Counted from the first letter of the stretch, positions 53,407 through 63,720 are shown. The stretch: 64,000 nucleotides of DNA from Bordetella parapertussis (GCA_945861275.1 CAMATZ010000025.1:20180-84179), one strand, 5' to 3'. Program-made: numbers and translations. The notes: a model not told the origin generated them from the letters alone.

Positions 53407-55149
53407 TTGCGCACCTTGAATTCTCCGTCTGACGCGAATGGGCAGGCCTTAACCGATTTCTTGCAGCAGTTGCTGGCGGGCGCGCAAAAACCGTTCACGC
53501 AGGGCGCAGGTCAGATCGATTCCAACGCAGTGCTGCAGCAACTGGCGGCAGACTACGCGCGAGATCCGGCGCGCTGGCAGGCGTTGAACCAGGCATGGTA
53601 TGAACAGCAACTGTCATTGTGGGCGCGCATGAGCACACCGCAGCAAGCGGAGGCTGACTCACCCCTGCGCGACCGTCGTTTTCGCGCGCCTGAATGGCGC
53701 GAGCCTTATTTCAACTGGCTGTCGCAGTCCTATCTGATCACCGCGCAATGGCTGGGCGCAGTGGCGGGCGGCGCCGACCTCGAATCGCAGGACAAGAGAC
53801 GGGCCGCGTTTCTGATGCGCCAGTGGATAGACGCAGCCTCGCCCGCCAATTACGGCTGGAGCAATCCCGAGGCGCTCAAGCTTGCTGCCGAAACCCAAGG
53901 CGCCAGCATTGCGCAAGGGCTGCAAAATCTGCGCGACGACATGCCCAAAGGCATGGTGTCGATGTGCGATGAACGCGCATTTGAGGTCGGACGCAATCTT
54001 GCGGCAACGCCGGGCGCGGTGGTGTTTGAAAACCCATTGATGCAATTGATACAGTACCGGCCCACCACTGAAACCACCTATGAACGCCCGCTGTTGATGG
54101 TGCCGCCGTGTATCAACAAATTTTATGTGCTTGATTTACAGCCTGAAACTTCGCTGGTGCGGTACGCCGTGGAACAGGGGCACACGGTGTTTATTGTGTC
54201 GTGGCGCAACGTTGGCGCGGACATGGGCAAGACCACCTGGGACGATTACGTCGAGCACGGCATGATCACCGCCATCGAAACCGCGCGCAAAATTTGCGGC
54301 GTAAAAAAAATCAATGCGCTGGGCTTTTGCGTCGGTGGCACGCTGCTGACGTGCGCCATTGCCGTGCTGCGGGCACGGCGCAAAAACCCGGTGGCCAGCC
54401 TTTCGCTGCTCGCCACCATGCTGGATTACGTTGATACCGGCGAGTTGTCGGTATTTATCGACGAAGCTTATGTGCAAAACCGCGAACGCGAGTTCGCCGA
54501 CGGCGGCGTGCTGCCGGGACGCGAACTCGCGATCACCTTTGCCAGCCTGCGTGCCAATGATTTGATCTGGAATTATGTGGTCAATAACTATCTCAAAGGC
54601 AAAACGCCGCCGCCGTTTGATCTGCTCTACTGGAACAGCGACAGCACCAATCTTCCCGGCGCGATGTACGCGTGGTACGTGCGCAATACCTATCTTGAAA
54701 ACAATTTGCGCGTGCCCGGCCGCCTCAAGATGTGCGGCAAGCCGCTCGATCTCACACGCCTTGATTTGCCCTCGTATCTGATGGCCGCGCGCGAGGATCA
54801 CATCGTGCCGTGGAAAACCGCCTATGCCAGCACGCAAATTCTGCAGGGCAGGCAAACATTTGTGCTCTCCGCCAGCGGGCATATCGCCGGGGTCATCAAT
54901 CCCGCGTCACGCGATAAACGCAATTACTGGACCGATGGCACGGCAAGTGCCGACGCTGACACCTGGCTCGCCGGCGCGACATCGCGGCCCGGCAGCTGGT
55001 GGAAGCACTGGAGCGCGTGGCTTGCACCGCACGCGGGCAAACGGATGAAGGCACGCGCAACGTTGGGCGGCGCGGGTTACACCGAGATTGAGGCGGCGCC
55101 GGGACGCTATGTGCGTGAAAAACCGGATGCGCCTGACCCAGCATCGTGA
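53407..55149 (+). CDS. phaC: Class I poly(R)-hydroxyalkanoic acid synthase
   Basis: LGFCVGGTLLTCAIAVL lipase box, WNSDSTNLPGAMYAWYVRNTYLENNL. Confidence 0.96.
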   Translation: MRTLNSPSDANGQALTDFLQQLLAGAQKPFTQGAGQIDSNAVLQQLAADYARDPARWQALNQAWYEQQLSLWARMSTPQQAEADSPLRDRRFRAPEWREPYFNWLSQSYLITAQWLGAVAGGADLESQDKRRAAFLMRQWIDAASPANYGWSNPEALKLAAETQGASIAQGLQNLRDDMPKGMVSMCDERAFEVGRNLAATPGAVVFENPLMQLIQYRPTTETTYERPLLMVPPCINKFYVLDLQPETSLVRYAVEQGHTVFIVSWRNVGADMGKTTWDDYVEHGMITAIETARKICGVKKINALGFCVGGTLLTCAIAVLRARRKNPVASLSLLATMLDYVDTGELSVFIDEAYVQNREREFADGGVLPGRELAITFASLRANDLIWNYVVNNYLKGKTPPPFDLLYWNSDSTNLPGAMYAWYVRNTYLENNLRVPGRLKMCGKPLDLTRLDLPSYLMAAREDHIVPWKTAYASTQILQGRQTFVLSASGHIAGVINPASRDKRNYWTDGTASADADTWLAGATSRPGSWWKHWSAWLAPHAGKRMKARATLGGAGYTEIEAAPGRYVREKPDAPDPAS

Positions 55150-55202
55150 GTAGGTAACGATTTGTGCTTACATTACATTTTTTGTATCGAGGAGATAGAT
55201 AG

Positions 55203-55946
55203 ATGACACAACGCATGGCAGTGGTCAGCGGCGGCATGGGCGGCTTGGGCGAAGCCATCTGCATCAAACTCGCACGCATGGGCTACAAGGTCATAACCAC
55301 CTGTTCGCCCGGCAACACCCGGCGCGAAACGTGGCTGGCCGACATGAAAAAACAGGGCTTTGATTTCAAGGCTTATGAAATCGACGTGGCTGACTTTGAT
55401 TCGTGCCAGAAAGCCGTGACAAAAATCCAGTCCGAATGCGGCCCCATCGACGTGCTGATAAACAATGCCGGCATCACCCGCGATACCACGTTTCGTAAAA
55501 TGGACAAGGCGGCGTGGGACGCGGTGATGCACACCAATCTGGATTCTGTGTTCAATATGACCAAGCCGATTATCGACGGCATGGCCGAGCGCGGCTGGGG
55601 CCGCGTGATTAACGTGTCGTCGGTGAACGGACAAAAGGGCGCGTTCGGGCAGACCAATTATTCGGCGGCAAAAGCAGGCATGCACGGATTCACCAAGGCA
55701 GCCGCGCTGGAATACGCGCGCAAAGGCGTCACCGTCAACACCATTTCGCCGGGTTATATCGGCACCAAAATGGTGATGGCGATTCCGAAAGAGGTGCTCG
55801 ACAGCAAAATCATTCCGCAGATTCCGCTGGGCCGTCTCGGCAAACCGGAAGAAGTCGCCGGGCTCGTCGCTTACCTGTGTTCAGATGAAGCGGCGTTTGT
55901 CACCGGCGCGAATATCGCGATTAATGGCGGACAGCATATGCAGTAG
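55203..55946 (+). CDS. phaB: Acetoacetyl-CoA reductase
   Basis: SDR; VINVSSVNGQKGAFGQTNYSAAKAGMHGFTKAAALE; follows phaC. Confidence 0.95.
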   Translation: MTQRMAVVSGGMGGLGEAICIKLARMGYKVITTCSPGNTRRETWLADMKKQGFDFKAYEIDVADFDSCQKAVTKIQSECGPIDVLINNAGITRDTTFRKMDKAAWDAVMHTNLDSVFNMTKPIIDGMAERGWGRVINVSSVNGQKGAFGQTNYSAAKAGMHGFTKAAALEYARKGVTVNTISPGYIGTKMVMAIPKEVLDSKIIPQIPLGRLGKPEEVAGLVAYLCSDEAAFVTGANIAINGGQHMQ

Positions 55947-55952
55947 TAGGTC

Positions 55953-56029
55953 GTGAACGGTGAAGGGTGAACGGTGAAGGGGCGTCCCCGGCGGTTTGAC
56001 GTACCTCTTCACTATTCACTATTCACGCT
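55953..56029. repeat. Iterated GTGAACGGTGAAGG / CTTCACTATTCACTATTCAC inverted repeat
   Basis: gtgaacggtgaagggtgaacggtgaagg ... cttcactattcactattcacg. Confidence 0.8.
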
Positions 56030-56168
56030 CTCAACCCTCACACTGCACCAGATAACAGCCGCCGCACCATTATTTAACTATCTGTTTTTATTCAATTTTT
56101 TAGACTTCTCCATTGCAACGCACCACCTTTTCTGAAATAATGCGCCGTCTATACCGCCGGGGTGCGTC

Positions 56169-56744
56169 ATGGCTCAACAATCGCGTCTGATCAAGAAATA
56201 TCCGAACCGCCGTCTCTACGACACCGAGACCAGCGCCTACATCACGCTGGGCGATGTCAAAAAGCTGGTGCTCGATAACGTTGCGTTTCGCGTTGAAGAA
56301 GCCAAGTCCAAGGAAGACCTCACGCGCAGCATTCTGCTGCAAATCATTCTCGAAGAAGAAGCCGCCGGTGCGCCGATGTTCTCCAGCGATCTGTTGTCGC
56401 AGATCATCCGCTTTTACGGCAATGCGATGCAGGGCATGATGGGCAACTTCCTCGAAAAAAACGTGCACACCTTCATGGATATACAAAAGCGCATGCAGGC
56501 GCAGTCGAGCCAGCTCTACGGCGCTAACCCCATGCTCAACACCGAAGCGTGGAACGAATTTGTAAAAATGCAGGGCCCGGCGATTCAGGGCTTGATGGGC
56601 CGTTACCTCGAACAAAGCGCGAATGCCTTTGTCGAAATGCAGAATCAAATGCAAAATCAAACGCGCAATATGTTCGGCGGCTTTCCCTTTCCCGGCTTTG
56701 GTGGCGCTGCGCCGGGTAAAGACGGCGGCGAGAACAAGGGTTAG
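56169..56744 (+). CDS. phaR: Polyhydroxyalkanoate synthesis repressor PhaR
   Basis: RLIKKYPNRRLYDTETSAYITLGDVKKLVLD. Confidence 0.95.
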   Translation: MAQQSRLIKKYPNRRLYDTETSAYITLGDVKKLVLDNVAFRVEEAKSKEDLTRSILLQIILEEEAAGAPMFSSDLLSQIIRFYGNAMQGMMGNFLEKNVHTFMDIQKRMQAQSSQLYGANPMLNTEAWNEFVKMQGPAIQGLMGRYLEQSANAFVEMQNQMQNQTRNMFGGFPFPGFGGAAPGKDGGENKG

Positions 56745-56841
56745 TGTATTGGCTCGCAATCAAGCCTGAATAGTGGCGAGGTACTAGCGAATCTCCTCCC
56801 CTATGAAGGGGCGGCAATAAAGACCTGACACGCCTCAACAA

Positions 56842-58161
56842 ATGATCGCAAAAAAAGTCGGATTCGTATCGCTAGGCTGCCCCAAGGCGCTGGTCGATTC
56901 CGAACGCATCCTTACGCAGTTACGCGCGGAAGGTTATTTAATCTCGCCTTCGTATAACGACGCCGATCTGGTGGTGGTCAACACCTGTGGCTTTATTGAT
57001 TCCGCCATCGACGAATCGCTGGCTGCCATCGGCGAAGCGCTTGCCGAAAACGGCAAAGTCATCGTCACCGGCTGTCTCGGCGCCAAGGGTGATATCGTCA
57101 GGAACACGCACCCGCGTGTGCTCGCCGTCACCGGCCCGCACGCCACCGATGAGGTAATGCGCGCTGTCCACAAGCATCTGCCGCACAAGCACAACCCGCA
57201 CCTGGATCTGGTGCCGCCGCCACGTGATATTGGTATCAAGCTCACGCCCGGGCATTACGCCTATCTCAAAATCGCCGAAGGCTGCAATCACCGCTGCACG
57301 TTTTGCATTATCCCGTCGCTGCGCGGTGATCTGGTCAGCCGCCCCATCGGCGAAGTGATGCAGGAAGCCGACAATCTGGTCAAAGCCGGGGTAAAAGAAC
57401 TGCTGGTGATTTCACAGGACACCAGCGCCTATGGCGTGGATATTAAATACCGCACCGGCTTTTGGGGCGGCAAGCCGATCAAGACGCGCATGACCGCGCT
57501 GGCGCAGGCGTTGGGCGAACTCGGTGTGTGGGTACGGCTGCACTACGTGTATCCGTATCCGCACGTGGACGAGGTGATTCCGCTGATGGCCGAGGGAAAA
57601 ATCCTGCCCTATCTCGATGTGCCGTTCCAGCACGCGAGTCCGCGCATCCTTAAACTCATGAAGCGCCCGGCCAATAGCGAAAACACGCTGGCACGCATCA
57701 AAGCCTGGCGTGCGATTTGCCCGGAACTGACGATACGCAGCACCTTCATCACCGGGTTTCCGGGAGAGACCGAAGCGGAGTTTGAAGCCTTGCTGGCGTT
57801 TCTTGAAGAAGCGCAATTGGATCGCGTGGGCTGCTTTGCTTATTCACCGGTCGAAGGCGCCACCGCCAATGCGTTGCCGAATCCGCTGCCGGTTGACGTG
57901 CGCGAAGAACGCCGCGCGCGCTTCATGCAAGCCCAGGAAAAAATCAGCAAAGCCCGCTTGAAGAAAAAAGTGGGGCAGACGTTGACGGTGCTGGTCGACA
58001 GCAATGATGGAACCCAGGCAGTCGCCCGCAGCAGCGCCGATGCGCCTGAAATCGATGGCAGCGTTTTCATCAGCAAGCCCGGCGCGATCAAGCCCGGTGA
58101 CTTTATACAAGTCAAGGTCACGCGCGCGGACGCGCATGACCTTTACGCAAAACTCGTTTAA
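56842..58161 (+). CDS. rimO: Ribosomal protein S12 methylthiotransferase RimO
   Basis: [24 protein letters not shown]; radical [18 protein letters not shown]. Confidence 0.96.
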   Translation: MIAKKVGFVSLGCPKALVDSERILTQLRAEGYLISPSYNDADLVVVNTCGFIDSAIDESLAAIGEALAENGKVIVTGCLGAKGDIVRNTHPRVLAVTGPHATDEVMRAVHKHLPHKHNPHLDLVPPPRDIGIKLTPGHYAYLKIAEGCNHRCTFCIIPSLRGDLVSRPIGEVMQEADNLVKAGVKELLVISQDTSAYGVDIKYRTGFWGGKPIKTRMTALAQALGELGVWVRLHYVYPYPHVDEVIPLMAEGKILPYLDVPFQHASPRILKLMKRPANSENTLARIKAWRAICPELTIRSTFITGFPGETEAEFEALLAFLEEAQLDRVGCFAYSPVEGATANALPNPLPVDVREERRARFMQAQEKISKARLKKKVGQTLTVLVDSNDGTQAVARSSADAPEIDGSVFISKPGAIKPGDFIQVKVTRADAHDLYAKLV

Positions 58162-58173
58162 AAACAAATTCTT

Positions 58174-58554
58174 ATGATAAAGCGGCTGCTGCAATGGGCA
58201 GAAAAGCTCAAAGCCGAAGCCGTTGCGCTGTGGTTTTGCTACCGCCATCCGCAAACCCCGTGGATCGCAAAAGTTCTGGCGTTAGCCGTCGTCGCCTACG
58301 CCTTCAGCCCGATTGATCTGATCCCCGATTTCATACCCGTGCTGGGCCTGCTCGACGATGCGATTTTATTGCCCATCGGTATTTGGCTCACACTGAAATT
58401 CATCCCCGCACCGATACTCGCCGAGTGCCGCGCCAAGGCCACACAGTGGCTTGCCGAAAAACACGGCAAGCCGCGCAACTGGTTCGGCGCGGCAATTATT
58501 CTCGCTTTGTGGATAGCCGCAGCGTGGCTGTGCTGGAAATGGTTTATCGCTTAA
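58174..58554 (+). CDS. YkvA family (DUF1232) protein
   Basis: ALAVVAYAFSPIDLIPDFIPVLGLLDDAILLPIGI. Confidence 0.92.
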   Translation: MIKRLLQWAEKLKAEAVALWFCYRHPQTPWIAKVLALAVVAYAFSPIDLIPDFIPVLGLLDDAILLPIGIWLTLKFIPAPILAECRAKATQWLAEKHGKPRNWFGAAIILALWIAAAWLCWKWFIA

Positions 58555-58652
58555 TCGGTCTATGCCTTCCGGCGCCTGCGCAAGCGTGAGGCAGCTTAAG
58601 AGCTAGGGCTAAGGGCAGAACGCGCGGGATGAGTTCCTTTCAACCCGGACAC

Positions 58653-60623
58653 TCAACTCGCAACGGCAGCAGGACGCACCATCACCGGCGCAGGGGCGGC
58701 AAAAAACGCCTCCACCTCCGCCAAATCCCGCGTGCGTTTCATTGGCGGCAGACTGCGCCAGATGCGCTTGCCATAGGGTTTGTCCACCAAGCGCGGATCG
58801 CAAATCATCAGCACGCCACGGTCGGTTTCGTCGCGGATCAAACGCCCCGCCCCCTGCTTCAGGGTAATCACCGCCTGCGGCACCTGATATTCCATAAAGG
58901 CATTGCGACCTTCGCGATTCATTTTGTCGATGCGCGCAGCGAGCACCGGATCATCGGGCGGCGAAAACGGCAGGCGGTCGATCACCACCACCGACAGTGC
59001 TTCACCGCGCACGTCGACACCTTCCCAAAAACTTTGGCTGGCCACCAGCACGGCATTGCCCAATGTGCGAAAACGATCCAGCAACTCGGTGCGCGAACCT
59101 TCGCCCTGCAACAACACCGGATAATCGAGCCCGCGCGCCTTGAATTCCTCACGCACCAATTCACACGCCTCACGCATCGCACGCAGGCTGGTAAACAACA
59201 AGAACGCCCTGCCCTCGCTCGCCATCAGCACCGGCAACGCGGCTTGCACCACCGCCGCGGTGTATTCGCGGGTGTTCGGATTGGGCATGTTCGGGGGCAC
59301 ATACAGCAGCGCCTGATGTTCAAAATCAAACGGACTCGCCCAGCTTGCGGTCTGCGCATCCTGCAAACCCAATTCACCACAGTAGTGCTTGAAATCGCCA
59401 TTCACCGACAGCGTCGCCGAGGTAAACACCCAGGCGCGTGAAGTCTCGGTCACCTGCTTGCGAAAAATCTCCGCGATCGACAACGGCGTGGCGTGCAGTT
59501 GCAGCGAGTGGCCGAACAGCTCGATCCAGCGCACGAAGCCGTCGTCCTTGGCCCCATCGTAATTTCTCCAGCGTGCGATGGTCTGCGCCATCGCCTGCGC
59601 GCGGCTGCGGCAATTTTCAAGGCCTTCGCTGCGCTCGGCTTGCGACTCCAGCAACACGAACAACGCCGACAATTTTGCGCAGGCATTGTCTAGCGCGCCA
59701 GTGAAATCGCTATCACCATTGATCTGTTTGTGCGTCAGGCGACCGTTGTCTTCATCGCGTACCAGGCGTAAATCGCGCGCCGCTTTATCCAGCGCCAGCG
59801 CGGCTTCGGGCAGCGCCGCGAAATCGCGCGCGCCGGCGATGCCCTCCATGCGGGAATCGCGCGCCAAATCCAGCAGCTGCGATGTGGATACGCTCTCACC
59901 GAAAAACAGACTCGCGGTCTCGGGTAACTGATGCGCTTCATCAAAAATCACGGTGTTGCATTTGGGCAGCAACTCGGCCACGCCTTCGTCGCGCAACGCC
60001 ACGTCGGCAAAAAACAAATGGTGATTCACCACCACCACATCGGCCTCGAGCGCCTGCTTGCGCGCGCGCATGACAAAACATTTGTCGAAGTGCTCGCAGT
60101 TGGAGCCCAGGCAATTGTCGCGCGTGGAGGTCACGTGCGACCACACCGCGGCGCTCTCCGGCACCTCCGCCAAATCGGCGCGATCACCGCTTTGCGTGCG
60201 CCGCGCGAAGCTCGCGATCAGCTGCAGGTAACGGGCATCTTCGCGCGTGGGCAAACGGCCATCAGCCTGCGTGTTGGCCAGATGATGGTGGCACACATAA
60301 TTGGCGCGCCCCTTTAACAGCGCCACCGACACCGGCGCCTTTAACGCAGCACGCACCGTGGGAATATCGCGATCAAACAACTGATCCTGCAAATTCTTGG
60401 TGCCGGTGGAAATGATCACCTTGCCGCCGGACAACAACGCCGGTGCCAGATAAGCGAAAGTCTTGCCTGTGCCCGTACCGGCTTCCGCAACTATAACTTG
60501 TTGTTTTTGAATGGTTTTTTGGATTGCGAGCGCCATCTCAAGCTGGCCCGCGCGGGTACGAAAATCAGCAACGACGGCGGCTAAAGCACCGCCTGCGGAA
60601 AAGACTTTGTTGATTTCAGACAC
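58653..60623 (-). CDS. DinG/YoaA-type ATP-dependent DNA helicase
   Basis: Walker A AEAGTGTGKTFAYL, VIFDEAHQLPE (DEAH), C-terminal QGAGRLIRDETDRGVLMICDPR. Confidence 0.93.
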   Translation of the reverse strand: MSEINKVFSAGGALAAVVADFRTRAGQLEMALAIQKTIQKQQVIVAEAGTGTGKTFAYLAPALLSGGKVIISTGTKNLQDQLFDRDIPTVRAALKAPVSVALLKGRANYVCHHHLANTQADGRLPTREDARYLQLIASFARRTQSGDRADLAEVPESAAVWSHVTSTRDNCLGSNCEHFDKCFVMRARKQALEADVVVVNHHLFFADVALRDEGVAELLPKCNTVIFDEAHQLPETASLFFGESVSTSQLLDLARDSRMEGIAGARDFAALPEAALALDKAARDLRLVRDEDNGRLTHKQINGDSDFTGALDNACAKLSALFVLLESQAERSEGLENCRSRAQAMAQTIARWRNYDGAKDDGFVRWIELFGHSLQLHATPLSIAEIFRKQVTETSRAWVFTSATLSVNGDFKHYCGELGLQDAQTASWASPFDFEHQALLYVPPNMPNPNTREYTAAVVQAALPVLMASEGRAFLLFTSLRAMREACELVREEFKARGLDYPVLLQGEGSRTELLDRFRTLGNAVLVASQSFWEGVDVRGEALSVVVIDRLPFSPPDDPVLAARIDKMNREGRNAFMEYQVPQAVITLKQGAGRLIRDETDRGVLMICDPRLVDKPYGKRIWRSLPPMKRTRDLAEVEAFFAAPAPVMVRPAAVAS

Positions 60624-60633
60624 ACCGCGCAGT

Positions 60634-61077
60634 TTAGCGCGCGTCGAGCGGGCTGACTACACCGCGGCCCCCTTTGTTGAGCACGGTGCGTGTGAATCAT
60701 GGTGGTCGTGGCGAGCACCGACTGCACTTCCTCACGCGTTAAAACCACCGGCAAGCGTTGCGGCCGCTTCGCTTTAACCACGTTGTCGAGCCACGGTAAT
60801 TCGAGTTTCAAAACCTCGCGATACAAGAACAGAATCCCGGAGAGCGCCTGGTTCTGCGTTGATGCCGAAACTTTGCGCTCGACCGCCAGGTGCGTCAAAA
60901 AGGCCTCCACCTCGGGCGCCCCATCTCGCGCGGGTGCCGCAACCCTTGAAAACGTATGAAAAACCGCACCCAATAGACATACGCATCTTCGGTGCGTATG
61001 CTGTAATGGAGCCGTCGCACTTGATGGCGGAGCTGATCCAGCAATCGAGGCGTGGCGGAAACTGGGGGTGTTTGCAT
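60634..61077 (-). pseudogene. intI: Integron integrase intI, frameshifted and internally deleted
   Basis: N-terminal [42 protein letters not shown], frameshift, [70 protein letters not shown], jump to TTMIHTH, frameshift, VLNKGGRGVVSPLDAR*. Confidence 0.92.
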
Positions 61078-61141
61078 TTCCGGTTTCGGACGTACTAAAT
61101 TTGACTAACGGTTTGATTAAATTAAATGTTTTTTCATAGAG

Positions 61142-61157
61142 CTGATCTTATATACAG
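61142..61157. promoter_or_regulatory. LexA-like SOS box upstream of intI remnant
   Basis: CTGatcttatataCAG fits CTG-N10-CAG and lies 65-80 bp upstream of the intI start. Confidence 0.65.
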
Positions 61158-61201
61158 TATTTTGGTGTGTTGTAAAGCGTCGCCAATAATGGCGACTTTA
61201 A

Positions 61202-61208
61202 GTTAGGT
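61202..61208 (+). other. attI/first-cassette core site GTTAGGT
   Basis: aaGTTAGGTcgc, GTTRRRY; complementary to ACCTAAC at 61870-61876, the end of the first cassette. Confidence 0.75.
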
Positions 61209-61239
61209 CGCTCAATTGCGTTCCAGTCGGAGGGAAGTC

Positions 61240-61848
61240 ATGGAAGAAAAATCTCCATATCACGAAGGTATGCGGCAACTCCAAGATGCCCGCGAAACCA
61301 CCCTGTTGGCAGATCGGCTCGCACAAGTCAGTGCTCGAACTGCGTTCAACGAAGACGACCACGCATTCATCGAACGATCCGCGATGTTCTTCATAGCCAC
61401 AGCTGATGCCCAAGGACGACCCGATTGTTCCTATAAGGGTGGCCTACCTGGCTTTGTCCGCGTAGTCGACGAACAGACCGTTGCCTTTCCTGACTACGAT
61501 GGAAACGGCATGTATCGATCCTGGGGAAACACGTTGGTAAACCCCAGCGTGGGGTTGCTCTTCATTGACTTCGAGAATCCCAAACGCCTTCGCATTAACG
61601 GCTCCGCGAAGATTAGCTTCGACGATCCGCTGTGCAATGAGTACCCCGGCTCGGTACTGATCGTCCGCGTCGTAGCGAAGCGAATATTTGGAAATTGCCC
61701 GCGCTACATTCATAAAATGGCCCTGGTCGAACACTCCGTCTACGCCCCGAGGGTCGGCTACACACCCCCAGTTCCGACATGGAAGACGCGGGAACACTAC
61801 CGGGACGTGCTTCCCGCGCGGGACCGTACGCCCGACGGCGAGAGCTAA
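61240..61848 (+). CDS. Cassette 1: pyridoxamine 5'-phosphate oxidase-family (flavin-binding) protein
   Basis: MFFIATADAQGRPDCSYKGGLPGFVRVVDEQTVAFPDYDGNGMYRSWGN; RBS ggaggga before ATG 61240. Confidence 0.85.
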   Translation: MEEKSPYHEGMRQLQDARETTLLADRLAQVSARTAFNEDDHAFIERSAMFFIATADAQGRPDCSYKGGLPGFVRVVDEQTVAFPDYDGNGMYRSWGNTLVNPSVGLLFIDFENPKRLRINGSAKISFDDPLCNEYPGSVLIVRVVAKRIFGNCPRYIHKMALVEHSVYAPRVGYTPPVPTWKTREHYRDVLPARDRTPDGES

Positions 61849-61869
61849 GGCGAACTTCTTAGTGCAGCG

Positions 61870-61955
61870 ACCTAACTTTAGTTGGTGCGGACGTGCTGGA
61901 AGCGCCGTGCCATAATTCATTTCTGTAGGGCACGCCGCACAACAAAACGTTAGGC
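61870..61955 (+). other. attC site 1 (86 bp)
   Basis: R'' ACCTAAC, R' GTTAGGC; inner arms TTGgTGCGGaCGTGC / GCACGCCGCACAA pair with two unpaired bases. Confidence 0.85.
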
Positions 61956-61991
61956 GTCAATGTGGCAACGCGCCGAAAGATGGGAGGAACC

Positions 61992-62959
61992 ATGGTGCGA
62001 TCAATGGTAAGAGTGATGCGGTATTTCGGGCTCGTGCTCCTAGGATGCGTTTCGACGGCATCGGCTCAGGAGTGGCCGAAACAGAAGCCCGTATCGTTCG
62101 TCGTGGCATTCGGCGCCGGGTCCATTACCGACACGCTCGCGCGGATGGTCGGGCAGAAGCTCTCGGAATCGCTCGGCCAGACCGTCGTCGTGGACAACCG
62201 ACCCGGGGCCGGGGGGAACATCGGTGCACAGCGGGTCCGGAATGCAGCACCCGACGGCTACACGATCCTATGCACAGCACCGCGTACACCGTCAATCCGG
62301 CCCTTTTCCCGAACGCCGGCTACGATCCTTTGAAGGACTTCGTCCCGTTGATCCTGGCCGCCAGCACCCCCAACGCCTTCTCCGTGCACCCGTCGGTGCC
62401 GGCAAGAAACCTTCAGGAGCTGATCAAGCTCTCGCGCCAGCACCCGCTTGCTTACGCCTCTCCCGGCATCGGCACCTCGCCGCACCTTTCGATGGAGCGG
62501 ATCAAGGCCATCGCGAAGATCGACATCACTCACGTGCCGTACCAGCCGGCGCAGGCGGTCAACGCGTTGATCGGCGGCCACGCGCCCGTGCTGTCCATCT
62601 CGGTATCTATACAGCTTCCGCACATCAAAGTCGGAAAAATCCGAGCCCTCGCGGTGACGAGCGCACAGCGCGCCTCCTCCGTGCCAGACGTACCGACCGT
62701 CGCCGAGCAGGGATTCAAGGGCTACGAAGAATTGAACTGGTTCGGCATCTTCGGACCCGCCGGCATGCCGGCCGAGATCGCCGGTCGCCTGAACACCGAG
62801 ATAAACCGGGTTCTGGAGCTGCAAGACATCAGGGACAAGCTCGGCCAACTCGGCCTCGATTTCCGCCGCAACTCGCTCGCGGACTTCGCCGCCTTCATCA
62901 AAGATGAGGTCCCGAAGCAGGCGAAGGCCGTCAAGGACTCCGGCGCGAAGGTTGATTGA
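61992..62959 (+). pseudogene. Cassette 2: Bug/TctC substrate-binding protein gene with a -1 frameshift
   Basis: ORF 61962..62333 (VSFVVAFGAGSITDTLARMVG...APDGYTIL) continues in another frame (HSTAYTVNPALFPNAGYDPLKDFVPL...DSGAKVD*); break near 62270. Confidence 0.85.
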
Positions 62960-62972
62960 GGCAATACGTGCC

Positions 62973-63060
62973 GCCCAACTCCAGGTGGAACGGACGGGCC
63001 GCCAGCGTAGTGGCATCATCAACCGTGATCGCGGCCCGCCGTTCACCAACACGCTGGGGC
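62973..63060 (+). other. attC site 2 (about 88 bp, degenerate R')
   Basis: R'' GCCCAAC; arms GGTGgAACGGaCGGGCCGC (62984-63002) / GCGGCCCGCCGTTCACC (63031-63047) pair with two unpaired bases; R' degenerate (GCTGGGGC). Confidence 0.7.
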
Positions 63061-63303
63061 TGCAGAAAAAGGCTCCGAACGCGAGGTTTGTGCAAGGCCC
63101 ATAAAACGCGACCTCACAGAACGCTCTAGAATCCACGCAAAAATTTTCGGAGGGGTACATGCATACCCAAAATAGAGCAAGAACGGCAAGAGTCGGAGTG
63201 CCCAGGGTTTTTCTACAGCCTCGTTAGGCTTTGACTCAATGTTGGTGGCGGTTGGGTCATAAGCTATGAGAAGAATCTGCCGCCAACGACTCATGAGGAG
63301 GTA

Positions 63304-63720
63304 ATGAATATGGCTAGGATACGTGTTGATCTTGAGAGTGTCCAAGTGACCGAGGGTCAAGGGATTAGTGAGGGAGATTTTGAACTGCGCATCCAGGTGC
63401 GAGAAGGCAGCAACAACATTGTCTGGCCCTCGCTCAATGGAAGTACGAAGGTCGACAAGGGAGGAGCGGCCCAATCAATCGGCCGAGAGGTCGCGACCTA
63501 CACCGTCACATCAGGAACGCTGAGCAAGAGGTTTACGATCGATGTGACTGAGGTCGACAAGGGCACGCTTGGACAGGACGACCAAGGTCAGAGCACGATC
63601 ACCTTCCAACTGAAGCCGAACATGGGACTTTCCACGAATTCCGTGACCATCAGCCTGAAGCGGCCTAACATGAGCTACCGAGGCGAAGTCAAGGTCACTA
63701 TGACGGCCCAGGAGGCCTGA
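63304..63720 (+). CDS. Cassette 3: hypothetical 138-aa protein (predicted beta-rich)
   Basis: MNMARIRVDLESVQVTEGQGISEGDFELRIQV...; between GTTAGGC (63224-63230) and GCCTAAC (63795-63801). Confidence 0.7.
   Translation: MNMARIRVDLESVQVTEGQGISEGDFELRIQVREGSNNIVWPSLNGSTKVDKGGAAQSIGREVATYTVTSGTLSKRFTIDVTEVDKGTLGQDDQGQSTITFQLKPNMGLSTNSVTISLKRPNMSYRGEVKVTMTAQEA

Noticed and set aside
61102-61131. taacggtttgattaaattaaatgttttttc as another AT-rich motif copy
   Set aside because: Only a loose match and it lies in the expected intI promoter region, so general AT-richness explains it.
62258-63160. 300-aa minus-strand ORF over the TctC cassette and attC2
   Set aside because: Antisense to recognisable TctC sequence and spans an attC site; no family resemblance.
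63060-63230. A separate small cassette ending at GTTAGGC 63224
   Set aside because: No RYYYAAC partner or attC fold found in the preceding 150 bp, so the boundary is left unresolved.
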